20,892 nt of DNA from 13-2-20CM-68-14 sp036378475. GTDB taxonomy: Bacteria; Actinomycetota; Thermoleophilia; Gaiellales; Gaiellaceae. The notes below the pieces were generated by a model. It made no database searches and was not told the origin of the DNA. It saw nothing but the letters and a program-made list of their open reading frames with translations. How positions within the stretch are numbered: position 1 is the first letter of the stretch; each line of letters starts with the position of its first letter. The position numbers were made by a program, and so were the translations under genes. Positions 1 through 6,183 of the stretch are shown piece by piece. The stretch is taken from assembly GCA_036378475.1 (NCBI GenBank), contig DASUWJ010000048.1, forward strand, positions 1-20,892, in the 5' to 3' direction.

Positions 1-759
1 CGGACGGTCTACGACACGACGCTCGGCTGGCGCTTCCCGAACCCGCGGCTGGAAGCGCTCTTTCCGCTCGAGTCGATGGGCGAGACGGGGGAGAACGTTG
101 CCGAGCGCTACGGAATCTCGCGCCGGGAACAGGATGCCTTCGCGCTGCGATCGCAGCGGCGCTGGACGGCCGCCGCTGAGGCGGGACGGTTCGCGGACGA
201 GCTCGTCAGCGTCGCGGGCGTCGATCGGGATGAGCACCCACGCCCGGACACCGACGAGGAACAGCTCGCCGCGCTCAAGCCGGCCTTCCGTCCCGAGGGC
301 ACGGTGACGGCCGGGAACTCGAGCGGGATCAACGACGGGGCCGCGGCGGTCGTGATCGCCTCGGAGGAGAAGGCGCGCGAGCTCGGCAGCGAACCGCTCG
401 GGACGTTCGTGGCGGCGGCGGCCGCGGGCGTCGATCCGCGCGTGATGGGCGTGGGGCCGCTGCCGGCGGTCGAGAAGCTGCTCAACCGCGCCGGCATCGA
501 GGCCTCGGAGCTCGACCTCGTCGAGCTGAACGAGGCCTTCGCCTCCCAGAGCCTCGTCGTGATCCGTGAGCTCGGACTCGACCCCGAGAAGGTGAACGTC
601 AACGGGGGCGCGATCGCGCTCGGCCATCCGCTCGGGATGAGTGGAGCGCGTCTCGTTGTCTCGCTCCTGCACGAGCTTCGCCGCCGCGGCGGCACCTACG
701 GGCTCGCGACCCTGTGCGTGGGGGTCGGCCAGGGCCAGGCCGCGCTCTTTCGTCGCTGA
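1..759 (+). CDS. paaJ: 3-oxoadipyl-CoA / acetyl-CoA C-acyltransferase (thiolase), 5' partial
   Basis: The reading frame is open from base 1, so the N-terminal part, including the first active-site cysteine, lies outside the window; 252 residues remain. The segment DTTLGWRFPNP near the start matches the characteristic GWRF stretch of PaaJ/PcaF 3-oxoadipyl-CoA thiolases. Further on are NEAFA (Asn at codon 177), GHPLG with its catalytic His (codon 209) and LCVGVGQG with the second catalytic Cys (codon 239). The family cleaves 3-oxoadipyl-CoA with CoA to succinyl-CoA and acetyl-CoA, the last step of phenylacetate or beta-ketoadipate catabolism. That fits paaF, paaG and paaABCD elsewhere in the window. 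A general fatty-acid thiolase is the alternative. The family call is firm; the substrate is inferred. Confidence 0.9.
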   Translation, partial: RTVYDTTLGWRFPNPRLEALFPLESMGETGENVAERYGISRREQDAFALRSQRRWTAAAEAGRFADELVSVAGVDRDEHPRPDTDEEQLAALKPAFRPEGTVTAGNSSGINDGAAAVVIASEEKARELGSEPLGTFVAAAAAGVDPRVMGVGPLPAVEKLLNRAGIEASELDLVELNEAFASQSLVVIRELGLDPEKVNVNGGAIALGHPLGMSGARLVVSLLHELRRRGGTYGLATLCVGVGQGQAALFRR

Positions 760-794
760 AGCGAGCGTGCTTCGGGCCTGGCGGCGCGAGCCGC
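758..794. terminator. possible bidirectional terminator between convergent genes
   Basis: The 39-bp gap between the thiolase and the convergent small gene holds two short hairpins: GAAGC/GCTTC with a 6-nt loop (758-773), and GCGGC/GCCGC closed by a GCGA tetraloop (781-794). Neither is followed by a T-run, so intrinsic termination is only a suggestion. Confidence 0.22.
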
Positions 795-798
795 GAGT

Positions 799-1053
799 TC
801 AGCTCAGCGGCGGCCGGATGTAGATCGTGCCCTCGTGCTGGATCGGCACGAAGGGCGCGCCGATACTCATGATCAGGCGCTCGGCGTGGGCGAACAGCTC
901 TTTCGCGGCTTCCTCCGACTGGCCGTCCGCGTAGCGCACCTCGATTCCGACCTCGTCGACCGGGTGCGCGTCGAGCCCCGCCTCGCGGAGCTCCTTGAGC
1001 AGCCGATCGCGATCCGGGATCCGCGCTGCCTCGACCTCGACCGCGTCTGGCAC
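799..1053 (-). CDS. small conserved-looking protein of unknown function
   Basis: An 84-residue acidic protein with a GTG start at 1053 and TGA stop at 799. I do not recognise the family. It looks like a compact alpha/beta fold: an N-terminal helix-rich part (RDRLLKELREAGLDAHPV), a strand (VGIEVRYADG), a helix with EEAAKELFAHAERLI, and a C-terminal strand ending EGTIYIRPP. No cysteines, signal peptide or membrane segment are visible. It fills the space between the convergent thiolase and the divergent aldehyde dehydrogenase. A weak -10-like hexamer CAAGAT (1061-1066, minus strand) lies 7 nt before the GTG. Sensible protein composition and exact fit between neighbours support it as real; its role is unknown. 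Confidence 0.68.
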   Translation of the reverse strand: MPDAVEVEAARIPDRDRLLKELREAGLDAHPVDEVGIEVRYADGQSEEAAKELFAHAERLIMSIGAPFVPIQHEGTIYIRPPLS

Positions 1054-1060
1054 GGGACAG

Positions 1061-1066
1061 ATCTTG
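1061..1066 (-). promoter_or_regulatory. weak -10-like hexamer for the 84-aa gene
   Basis: CAAGAT on the minus strand, 7 nt before the GTG at 1053. It keeps the A2 and T6 of TANNNT but not T1. The spacing equals that of the stronger leaderless motifs elsewhere in the window. Confidence 0.3.
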
Positions 1067-1091
1067 CCAGAGCCGCCTGGCCGAAACGAGC

Positions 1092-1097
1092 TATCGT
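1092..1097 (+). promoter_or_regulatory. putative leaderless -10 (TATCGT) of aldehyde dehydrogenase gene
   Basis: TATCGT fits TANNNT and ends 8 nt before the ATG at 1106, placing the expected transcription start at or next to the start codon. No Shine-Dalgarno sequence is seen between them. Confidence 0.45.
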
Positions 1098-1105
1098 CCG
1101 CCGCG

Positions 1106-2578
1106 ATGGCGATCGCGGCCGAACGCGAGTACGGGCTCTACCTGAACGGTGAGGCCGTCGAGCCGGAGTCGGGAGAGGTGCGGCAGCTGAGCGAGCCCGC
1201 GACGGGGGAGCCGCTCGGGCGCGCGGCAATGGCCGGGGAGGCGGATGTCGAGCGGGCGGTCTCGGCCGCCCAGGGAGCGCTCGCGGGCGCCTGGGGCAAG
1301 ACCGCGCCGAACGAGCGCTCACGCCTGCTGCATGCGCTCGCCGACGCGATCCAGGCCGAGCGGAAGGAACTGGCGGAGCTTGAGGCCCGGAACGTGGGCA
1401 AGGCGATCTCCTCGGTCAAGGCCGAGCTCGCGCAGGGAGTCGAGAACTTCCGCTTCTTCGCGGCCTGCAGCTCCTCGATCGGTGGCCGCTCGAACCCGGT
1501 CGGGGGCTCGCTGCTCTTCTACTCCCTCAAGGAGCCCGTGGGCGTCTGCGGCCAGATCGTGCCCTGGAACTACCCCTTGATGCTGGCGACGTGGAAGCTC
1601 GCGCCCGCCCTGGCCGCCGGCTGCACGGTCGTTCTGAAGCCGGATCCGGCCACCCCGCTGAGCGCGCTACGGCTCGGTGAGCTCGCCACCGAGGCCGGGA
1701 TCCCGCCCGGAGTCGTGAACGTCGTGCCGGGCGACGGTCCGACGGTGGGCGCTGCCCTCGTCAGACAGCCGGGGATCGACAAGATCGCCTTCACGGGTTC
1801 GACCCGGACGGGCAGCGAGATCATGCGGCTCGCCTCCGACCCGATCAAGCGGCTCACGCTCGAGCTCGGCGGCAAGAGCCCCAACCTGATCTTCGCCGAC
1901 GCCGACCTCGCCGATGCAATTCCAAGCTCGGCCTGGTCGATCTACTACTCGGCGGGGCAGAGCTGTGAGGCGCGCTCGCGGCTGCTGGTCGAGGCGCCGA
2001 TCTACGACGAGGTCGTGGAGCGATTCGCCGAGGCGGCGGGGAGGATCAAGGTGGGCGATCCGCTCGACCCGGAGACGCAGATGGGCTCCCTGATCTCGAC
2101 CGCGCACCGGGACAAGGTCGAGAGCTTCGTCCAGGGCGCGCGTGCGGAGCGCGCCGAGGTCGTCGCAGGCGGCGAGCCGCAGTCAGGCCCGGGCGCCTTC
2201 TATCCGCCGACCGTGATCACCGGCGTCGGCAACGACTCGGCGATCGCCCAGGAAGAGGTCTTCGGCCCGGTGGTGACGATCACCCGCTTCGAGGACGAGC
2301 GGGAAGCCGTCGAGCTGGCAAACGCGGTCAAGTACGGGCTCTTTGCGACCGTCTGGAGCGGAGATCCCGCCCGCGGCCACCGCCTCGCCCGCCGGATCAA
2401 GTCCGGCACGGTCGCGATCAACACCCCCTACACGGCCTTCCCGGGGATCCCCTTCGGCGGCTACAAGCAGTCCGGCTTTGGCCGCGAGCTCGGCCTCGAG
2501 ACGCTCGAGCTCTACCTGGAGACGAAGAGCGTGCTCGTCTCGACCGGCTCGAAGCCGTTCAACCCGTTCGGCCTCTAG
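1106..2578 (+). CDS. NAD(P)-dependent aldehyde dehydrogenase
   Basis: A full-length (490 aa) ALDH-superfamily enzyme oxidising an aldehyde to the acid in the cytoplasm. The ATG at 1106 is chosen because the protein then begins with the usual short lead-in (YGLYLNGEAVEPESGE); an earlier in-frame start at 995 would add residues not found in the family. Visible motifs are VPWNYP, ELGGKSPN with the general-base Glu253, GQSCEARSR with the nucleophile Cys287 (34 residues later, the normal spacing), EEVFGPV, and the C-terminal PFGGYKQSGFGRE. It resembles betaine- or aromatic-aldehyde dehydrogenases. Within a phenylacetate region it could be phenylacetaldehyde dehydrogenase or the semialdehyde dehydrogenase half normally fused in PaaZ. 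The substrate cannot be read from sequence. Confidence 0.95.
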   Translation: MAIAAEREYGLYLNGEAVEPESGEVRQLSEPATGEPLGRAAMAGEADVERAVSAAQGALAGAWGKTAPNERSRLLHALADAIQAERKELAELEARNVGKAISSVKAELAQGVENFRFFAACSSSIGGRSNPVGGSLLFYSLKEPVGVCGQIVPWNYPLMLATWKLAPALAAGCTVVLKPDPATPLSALRLGELATEAGIPPGVVNVVPGDGPTVGAALVRQPGIDKIAFTGSTRTGSEIMRLASDPIKRLTLELGGKSPNLIFADADLADAIPSSAWSIYYSAGQSCEARSRLLVEAPIYDEVVERFAEAAGRIKVGDPLDPETQMGSLISTAHRDKVESFVQGARAERAEVVAGGEPQSGPGAFYPPTVITGVGNDSAIAQEEVFGPVVTITRFEDEREAVELANAVKYGLFATVWSGDPARGHRLARRIKSGTVAINTPYTAFPGIPFGGYKQSGFGRELGLETLELYLETKSVLVSTGSKPFNPFGL

Positions 2579-2604
2579 CGACACGCGGCCGGTACCGCTG
2601 GCTC

Positions 2605-3726
2605 GTGCTGGCGGCGGGGACGGCGGCGCAGACCTCCTACTCGGCCGTGACGATCGGGCTGCCGGTGCTGGGGCCGTCGCTGCGCGACCACTACGGGCTG
2701 AGCCTCGTCGAGCTCGGCGTAGTCTTCGACAGCGTCTGGATCGGCGGGATGCTGACGCTGCTGCCGTGGGGGCTGCTCGCCGACCACGTGGGCGAGCGGC
2801 TCGTCCTGAGCTCGGGGCTCACCCTCTGCGCCGGGGCTCTGCTGGCTGCGGCCTTCGCGCCGAGCTTCGCGCTGCTGGTCACCCTGCTCGGGGTTGCCGG
2901 CGCCGCGGGTGCGAGCGTCAACGCGGCCAGCGGGCGCGCGGTGATGATCTGGTTCCCCGCGACTGAGCGGGGACTCGCTCTCGGTGTGCGGCAAACGGCG
3001 ATCCCGCTCGGGGGCGTGATCGCGGCGCTCGTGCTGCCGGCGGTGTCGTTGCGGGCGGCGTTCATCGTGCTGGCGGCGCTGTCGCTCGCAGGGGCGCTCT
3101 TCGGGGCGGCGGTGATCCGCGAGCGCGAATCTGCGGCCGACGTGCTCGAACCTCGCCGCCTCGGAGCGACTCTGCGGGATGGGCGGCTCTGGCGCCTCTG
3201 CTTGGGGAGCAGCTTCTACCTGGTCGCGCAGCTCGCGATAACCGGGTTCGTTGTCCTGTTCCTGCACGACGAGCGTGGCTTCTCGCGCGGGTCGGCGGCG
3301 GCGGTGCTTGCCGGGGTGCAAGTGCTCGCGGCGGCGCTCCGGATCGGCGGCGGGCGCTGGTCGGATGTGGTCGGCTCGCGGCTCCGGCCGTTGCGCCTTG
3401 TCGGCATCGCGAGCTCGCTGACCCTGGGTGTCGCGACGGCCCTCCTCTTCGCTCCGCGGATCCTCGTCGTCGCGGCGTTCATCGTTGCCGGCGGCTTCGC
3501 GATGGCCTGGAACGGGCTCTCCTTCACCGCGGCGGCCGAGCTCGCGGGTCGCGCCAGGAGCGGGGCCGCGTTAGGGATGCAGCAGACCGCGCTCGCTGCC
3601 GGGGGGGCGATCGTTCCGCCCGCTTTCGCGGCGATCGTGGCTGCGAGCTCGTGGCGGGTCGGCTTCGCGCTCGCGGCGGCCTGTCCGTTGGCGGGCGTCC
3701 AGCTCCTGCGAGCCCTGCGCGCCTAG
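2605..3726 (+). CDS. MFS transporter, 12-TM type
   Basis: A 373-residue hydrophobic protein with about twelve membrane segments and a short basic central loop (around RERESAADVLEPRRLGATLR). LLADHVGERLVL after the second helix is a degenerate MFS loop 2-3 motif. The start is GTG at 2605. The preceding codons (RYRWL) also look like a typical MFS N-terminus, but no start codon exists there, so the true start is uncertain by a few residues. It lies 26 bp after the aldehyde dehydrogenase and may be cotranscribed, which would suggest uptake or export of a related substrate. Its TAG stop overlaps the hexamer TAGGGT of the next gene. The substrate is unknown. Confidence 0.88.
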   Translation: MLAAGTAAQTSYSAVTIGLPVLGPSLRDHYGLSLVELGVVFDSVWIGGMLTLLPWGLLADHVGERLVLSSGLTLCAGALLAAAFAPSFALLVTLLGVAGAAGASVNAASGRAVMIWFPATERGLALGVRQTAIPLGGVIAALVLPAVSLRAAFIVLAALSLAGALFGAAVIRERESAADVLEPRRLGATLRDGRLWRLCLGSSFYLVAQLAITGFVVLFLHDERGFSRGSAAAVLAGVQVLAAALRIGGGRWSDVVGSRLRPLRLVGIASSLTLGVATALLFAPRILVVAAFIVAGGFAMAWNGLSFTAAAELAGRARSGAALGMQQTALAAGGAIVPPAFAAIVAASSWRVGFALAAACPLAGVQLLRALRA

Positions 3727-3729
3727 GGT
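3724..3729 (+). promoter_or_regulatory. putative leaderless -10 (TAGGGT) overlapping MFS stop codon
   Basis: TAGGGT begins with the TAG stop of the MFS gene and ends 6 nt before the GTG at 3736. It would drive the now-broken carbamoylase gene. Confidence 0.42.
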
Positions 3730-3735
3730 CTGCGT

Positions 3736-4483
3736 GTGAGCGTGCACGACCGGCTCGAGGAGCTGTACGCGATCGGCGGTGGCCCACGGCGGGGTCGTCG
3801 CCTTCCGCGCCGAAGAGACGGGGCCGATGGGGAGCAAGCGGCTCAGCCGGCTCCTGGAGGCTTTTGTCGAGCTGCACGTCGAGCAGGGGCCGGTGCTCGA
3901 GCGGTTGGGCGAGCCGCTCGGCGTCGTGACCGCGATCGCCGGGCAGGCGCGGGGACCGGTCGTCTTCGAGGGGCGCGCCGATCACGCGGGGACGACGCCG
4001 ATGTCGGCGCGGGAGGATGCGCTCGTCGAGGCGGCGCGCTTCATCCTTCACGTGCGCGAGTACGTGCGTGAGCCCGCGGTCGCCACGGTCGGGGCGATCG
4101 AGGTGGAGCCGAACGCGGCCAACGTCGTCCCGGCGCGCGTGACCGTTTCGGTGGAGGCGCGATCGCCGGATGCGGCTGGGCTGGACGAGCTCGTGCGGGT
4201 GATCGGATTCGAGCCCAGCTCGCGGCTCGAGCCGGTGGCGATGAGCGGGCGCCCGTTCGAGGTGCTCTGCGAGCTGCTGCCCGAGGCGCCGCGGCTCGTC
4301 TCGGGGGCCGGGCACGACGCGATGGTGCTGGCCGGCGCAGGCGTGCCGACGGCGATGCTATTCGTGCGGAGCCTGAACGGCGGCGTGAGCCACTCGACGG
4401 ACGAGTCGTCGGCGGCGGAGGACATCGAGCTTGCGGTCGAGGTGCTCGCGGCCGCGCTTGCCCGGCTCACAGCGGGTGACTGA
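3736..4483 (+). pseudogene. decayed M20-family N-carbamoyl-amino-acid hydrolase / allantoate amidohydrolase
   Basis: The first 16 codons from GTG 3736 (HDRLEELYAIGGG) match the N-terminus of the M20 carbamoylase family. The frame then shifts: from about 3779 the homology continues one register over with VVAFRAEETG, FVELHVEQGPVLE, DHAGTTPMSARED, NAANVVPARV, SGAGHDAMVLAG and GVSHSTDE. Missing is the roughly 90-100-residue segment with the GSHLDSVPxGGxFDGxxGV-type metal ligands. Relative to the family as I remember it, another ~45 residues are absent between GSK and FVELH, and about 20 before SGAGHD. Total length is about 250 codons against about 410. The 234-residue remnant could start at GTG 3779, but without two metal ligands it should not hydrolyse anything. 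It may be a real pseudogene or an assembly collapse. Confidence 0.82.
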
Positions 4484-4531
4484 TCGGCGCAGACTCGGCA
4501 TAGCGGAGGCCCGGCTCATGCCCTCCTTAAC

Positions 4532-4583
4532 GAGCCCCGGCCGGCTTCTCGTCCCGTGAGCCCCGGCCGGCTTCTCGTCCCGT
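4532..4583 (+). repeat. perfect 26-bp tandem duplication upstream of the EthD-like gene
   Basis: The 26-bp unit at 4532-4557 is repeated exactly at 4558-4583 with no spacer. Each unit contains CCGGCCGG. The second copy abuts the -10-like TAGGCT, so the duplication lies exactly where the -35 and upstream promoter region should be. The rest of the 115-bp gap (4484-4598) shows nothing else. Confidence 0.95.
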
Positions 4584-4589
4584 TAGGCT
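4584..4589 (+). promoter_or_regulatory. putative -10 (TAGGCT) of EthD-like gene
   Basis: TAGGCT followed after 9 nt by ATG 4599. It is the same hexamer as at 5349, 9127 and 16344. The slightly longer gap would give a leader of zero to three bases. Confidence 0.45.
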
Positions 4590-4598
4590 CCGCGGCCG

Positions 4599-4874
4599 AT
4601 GATCCGCGTCTTCGTCCTCTACCCCGAGGCGCCCGATCCGGAGCGCTACCAAGAGCACGTCGCCTTCAACCGCCGCGAGCTTCCCGGAGTCACGATTCGC
4701 CACGGCCCGGTTCTGGGCACGCCGGTGGGTGAATCCGAGTTTGCCTACTACTTCGAGTACGAGTTTCCGGATCGCGACAGCTGGCGGCAGGCGCGCGAGG
4801 GGCTGACGAGGGCGGCGGCCGACGCCGCGGGCTTGGGCGTTCCCTTCCAGGTCTACTTCGCCGAGCTCGAGTAG
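4599..4874 (+). CDS. EthD-family / dimeric alpha-beta-barrel protein
   Basis: A 91-residue protein starting MIRVFVLYPEAPDPERYQEHV and containing the pattern of EthD-like small ferredoxin-fold proteins: a strand, then YxxHV, then LPGVTIRHGPVLG, an aromatic-rich strand (EFAYYFEYEF) and a C-terminal strand (PFQVYFAE). The family forms dimers and is linked with aromatic or ether degradation and polyketide tailoring, but its chemistry is often unknown. Its stop codon abuts that of the convergent YdcZ-like gene, the two sharing the palindrome TAGCTA (4872-4877). Family call fair; function unknown. Confidence 0.8.
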   Translation: MIRVFVLYPEAPDPERYQEHVAFNRRELPGVTIRHGPVLGTPVGESEFAYYFEYEFPDRDSWRQAREGLTRAAADAAGLGVPFQVYFAELE

Positions 4875-5324
4875 CTACTTCTTGAGCGTCAGCGCGGCGC
4901 CGAGGCCGAGCAGGGCGAGGCCGGCGACCCGGGGCCACGCGATCGCGATCCGCTCCAGGCCGAAGAGTCCGTAGCGGTCGACGACGGCAGCGGCCACGAA
5001 CTGGGCGAAGACGAACACCGCCACGGTCGCGGCCGCGCCGATCCGCGGCGCGGCGAACGTGATCGTGAAGACGATGATCCCGCCCATCAGGCCGCCGAGC
5101 CAGAGCCAGGCGGGCTGGTGGACTGCCTCGGCGTAGCCGCCAAGCGAGCGCCGTGTCGCCAAGAGCACGACGAGACCGATCGCCGCGGTCAGCGCCGTGG
5201 CGAACGCGAAGGCCGGCACGATCCCGATCCGCGCGCCGAAGCGACCCATGACCGCGACCTGGACGGTTCCGGCGACGCCCGCGACGAGCGTGAGGCCGAC
5301 CGCCAGCGCGTTGCCACCGGACAC
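4875..5324 (-). CDS. DMT-superfamily permease, YdcZ/DUF606 type
   Basis: A 149-residue membrane protein with five predicted hydrophobic segments (about residues 6-26, 34-55, 72-92, 95-115 and 130-147). This matches the single five-helix unit of DUF606 (YdcZ-like) proteins in the drug/metabolite transporter superfamily, which often act as dimers. Typical features are GxVQVAVMGRFG after the first helix and the C-terminal PRVAGLALLGLGAALTLKK. Start is GTG 5324, with TAGCAT 7 nt upstream on the minus strand. It diverges from the crotonase gene across a 37-bp gap. Substrate unknown. Confidence 0.87.
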   Translation of the reverse strand: MSGGNALAVGLTLVAGVAGTVQVAVMGRFGARIGIVPAFAFATALTAAIGLVVLLATRRSLGGYAEAVHQPAWLWLGGLMGGIIVFTITFAAPRIGAAATVAVFVFAQFVAAAVVDRYGLFGLERIAIAWPRVAGLALLGLGAALTLKK

Positions 5325-5331
5325 CGGCGAG

Positions 5332-5337
5332 ATGCTA
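5332..5337 (-). promoter_or_regulatory. putative leaderless -10 (TAGCAT) of YdcZ-like gene
   Basis: On the minus strand TAGCAT ends 7 nt before GTG 5324. It lies 11 bp from the oppositely oriented TAGGCT of the neighbouring crotonase. Confidence 0.5.
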
Positions 5338-5348
5338 GACCGCTTCGT

Positions 5349-5354
5349 TAGGCT
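5349..5354 (+). promoter_or_regulatory. putative leaderless -10 (TAGGCT) of crotonase gene
   Basis: TAGGCT ends 7 nt before GTG 5362, which supports this GTG as the start rather than the upstream in-frame start at 5197. Confidence 0.52.
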
Positions 5355-5361
5355 CGCGCCC

Positions 5362-6183
5362 GTGAGCGAGCCAGCGCGGCCCCTGCCGGTCGACCCGTCC
5401 GAGCTCGGCCTGACCTCGATCGTCTACGAGAAGACGCCGCCAAGGGCGACGATCCGGCTCAACCGTCCCGAGGTTCTGAACGCCTTCGACTTCCGGATGC
5501 TGCGCGAGCTCGGCCGCGCCTGCGAGGACGCCTCCTGGGACGACGAGATCCGGGTGGTCGTTCTGACCGGCACCGGCCGGGCCTTCTGCGTCGGCGCCGA
5601 CCTGCGCTCCTGGGGCGCCGATCTGATCGGCAATCCGCGTGAGTACTGGAAGTGGTTCGGCGCCTTCAAGGAGATGCACGACCGGCTGCGGGAGCTCGGC
5701 AAGCCGACCGTTGCGCGCATCCAAGGGATCGCGGTCGGAGGCGGCAACGAGCTGCAGATGGCCTGCGATCTGGCCGTGATAGTCGAAGACGCCTTCATCA
5801 GGCACGTCGGTCCGGAGCACGGCTCGGTCCCGGCCGGCGGCGCGACCCAGTGGCTGCCGATCTTCGTCGGCGACCGTCGCGCGCGCGAGATCCTGCTCCT
5901 CTGCGATGAGATCCCGGCCCGCCAGGCGGAGGAATGGGGTCTCGTCAACCGGGCCGTGCCGGTCGGCGAGCTCGACGCGGCGGTCAATTACTACGTCGAG
6001 CGGCTGGCGGCCAAGCTGCCCCAGACCCTTCGCTACACGAAGCAGCAGCTGAACTGGTGGCGCGACATCTCCTGGCACGAGACGATCGGCCACGCGCGCG
6101 ACTGGCTCTCGCTCTCGATGCTCGGCGAGGAGGCGAAGGAGGGGATCGAGGGATTCCTGCGCAGGGGCGAAACGGACTCGTAG
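5362..6183 (+). CDS. enoyl-CoA hydratase/isomerase-family protein (unassigned crotonase)
   Basis: A 273-residue crotonase. LNRPEVLNAF opens the fold, FCVGADL (around residue 78) and GGGNEL (Glu130) form the oxyanion-hole regions, and GPEHGSVPAGGATQWLPIFVG supplies a second acidic residue (Glu152). Both catalytic-type glutamates of hydratases are therefore present, unlike MenB, which lacks the first. The GPxHGSxPxGGxTxxLPxFVG stretch reminds me of 6-oxocyclohex-1-enecarbonyl-CoA hydrolases (BamA/Oah), though this protein is shorter. GTG 5362 is preferred over an extension to 5197, which would run through the divergent YdcZ gene. The gene is followed immediately by a PaaF-like hydratase. It may act in aromatic-CoA breakdown; the exact reaction is unknown. 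Confidence 0.88.
   Translation: MSEPARPLPVDPSELGLTSIVYEKTPPRATIRLNRPEVLNAFDFRMLRELGRACEDASWDDEIRVVVLTGTGRAFCVGADLRSWGADLIGNPREYWKWFGAFKEMHDRLRELGKPTVARIQGIAVGGGNELQMACDLAVIVEDAFIRHVGPEHGSVPAGGATQWLPIFVGDRRAREILLLCDEIPARQAEEWGLVNRAVPVGELDAAVNYYVERLAAKLPQTLRYTKQQLNWWRDISWHETIGHARDWLSLSMLGEEAKEGIEGFLRRGETDS

Noticed and set aside
5346..5351. CGTTAG half-site before the crotonase gene (also at 4581-4586), resembling one arm of the PaaR-type operator
   Set aside because: The matching left arm is absent in both places. The string is explained by CGT preceding the recurrent TAGGCT hexamer.
5934..6179. Extension of the PaaF frame to ATG 5934 or GTG 6057
   Set aside because: It adds 41-82 Arg/Ala/Gly-rich residues that merely shadow the upstream crotonase and are not found in the family.
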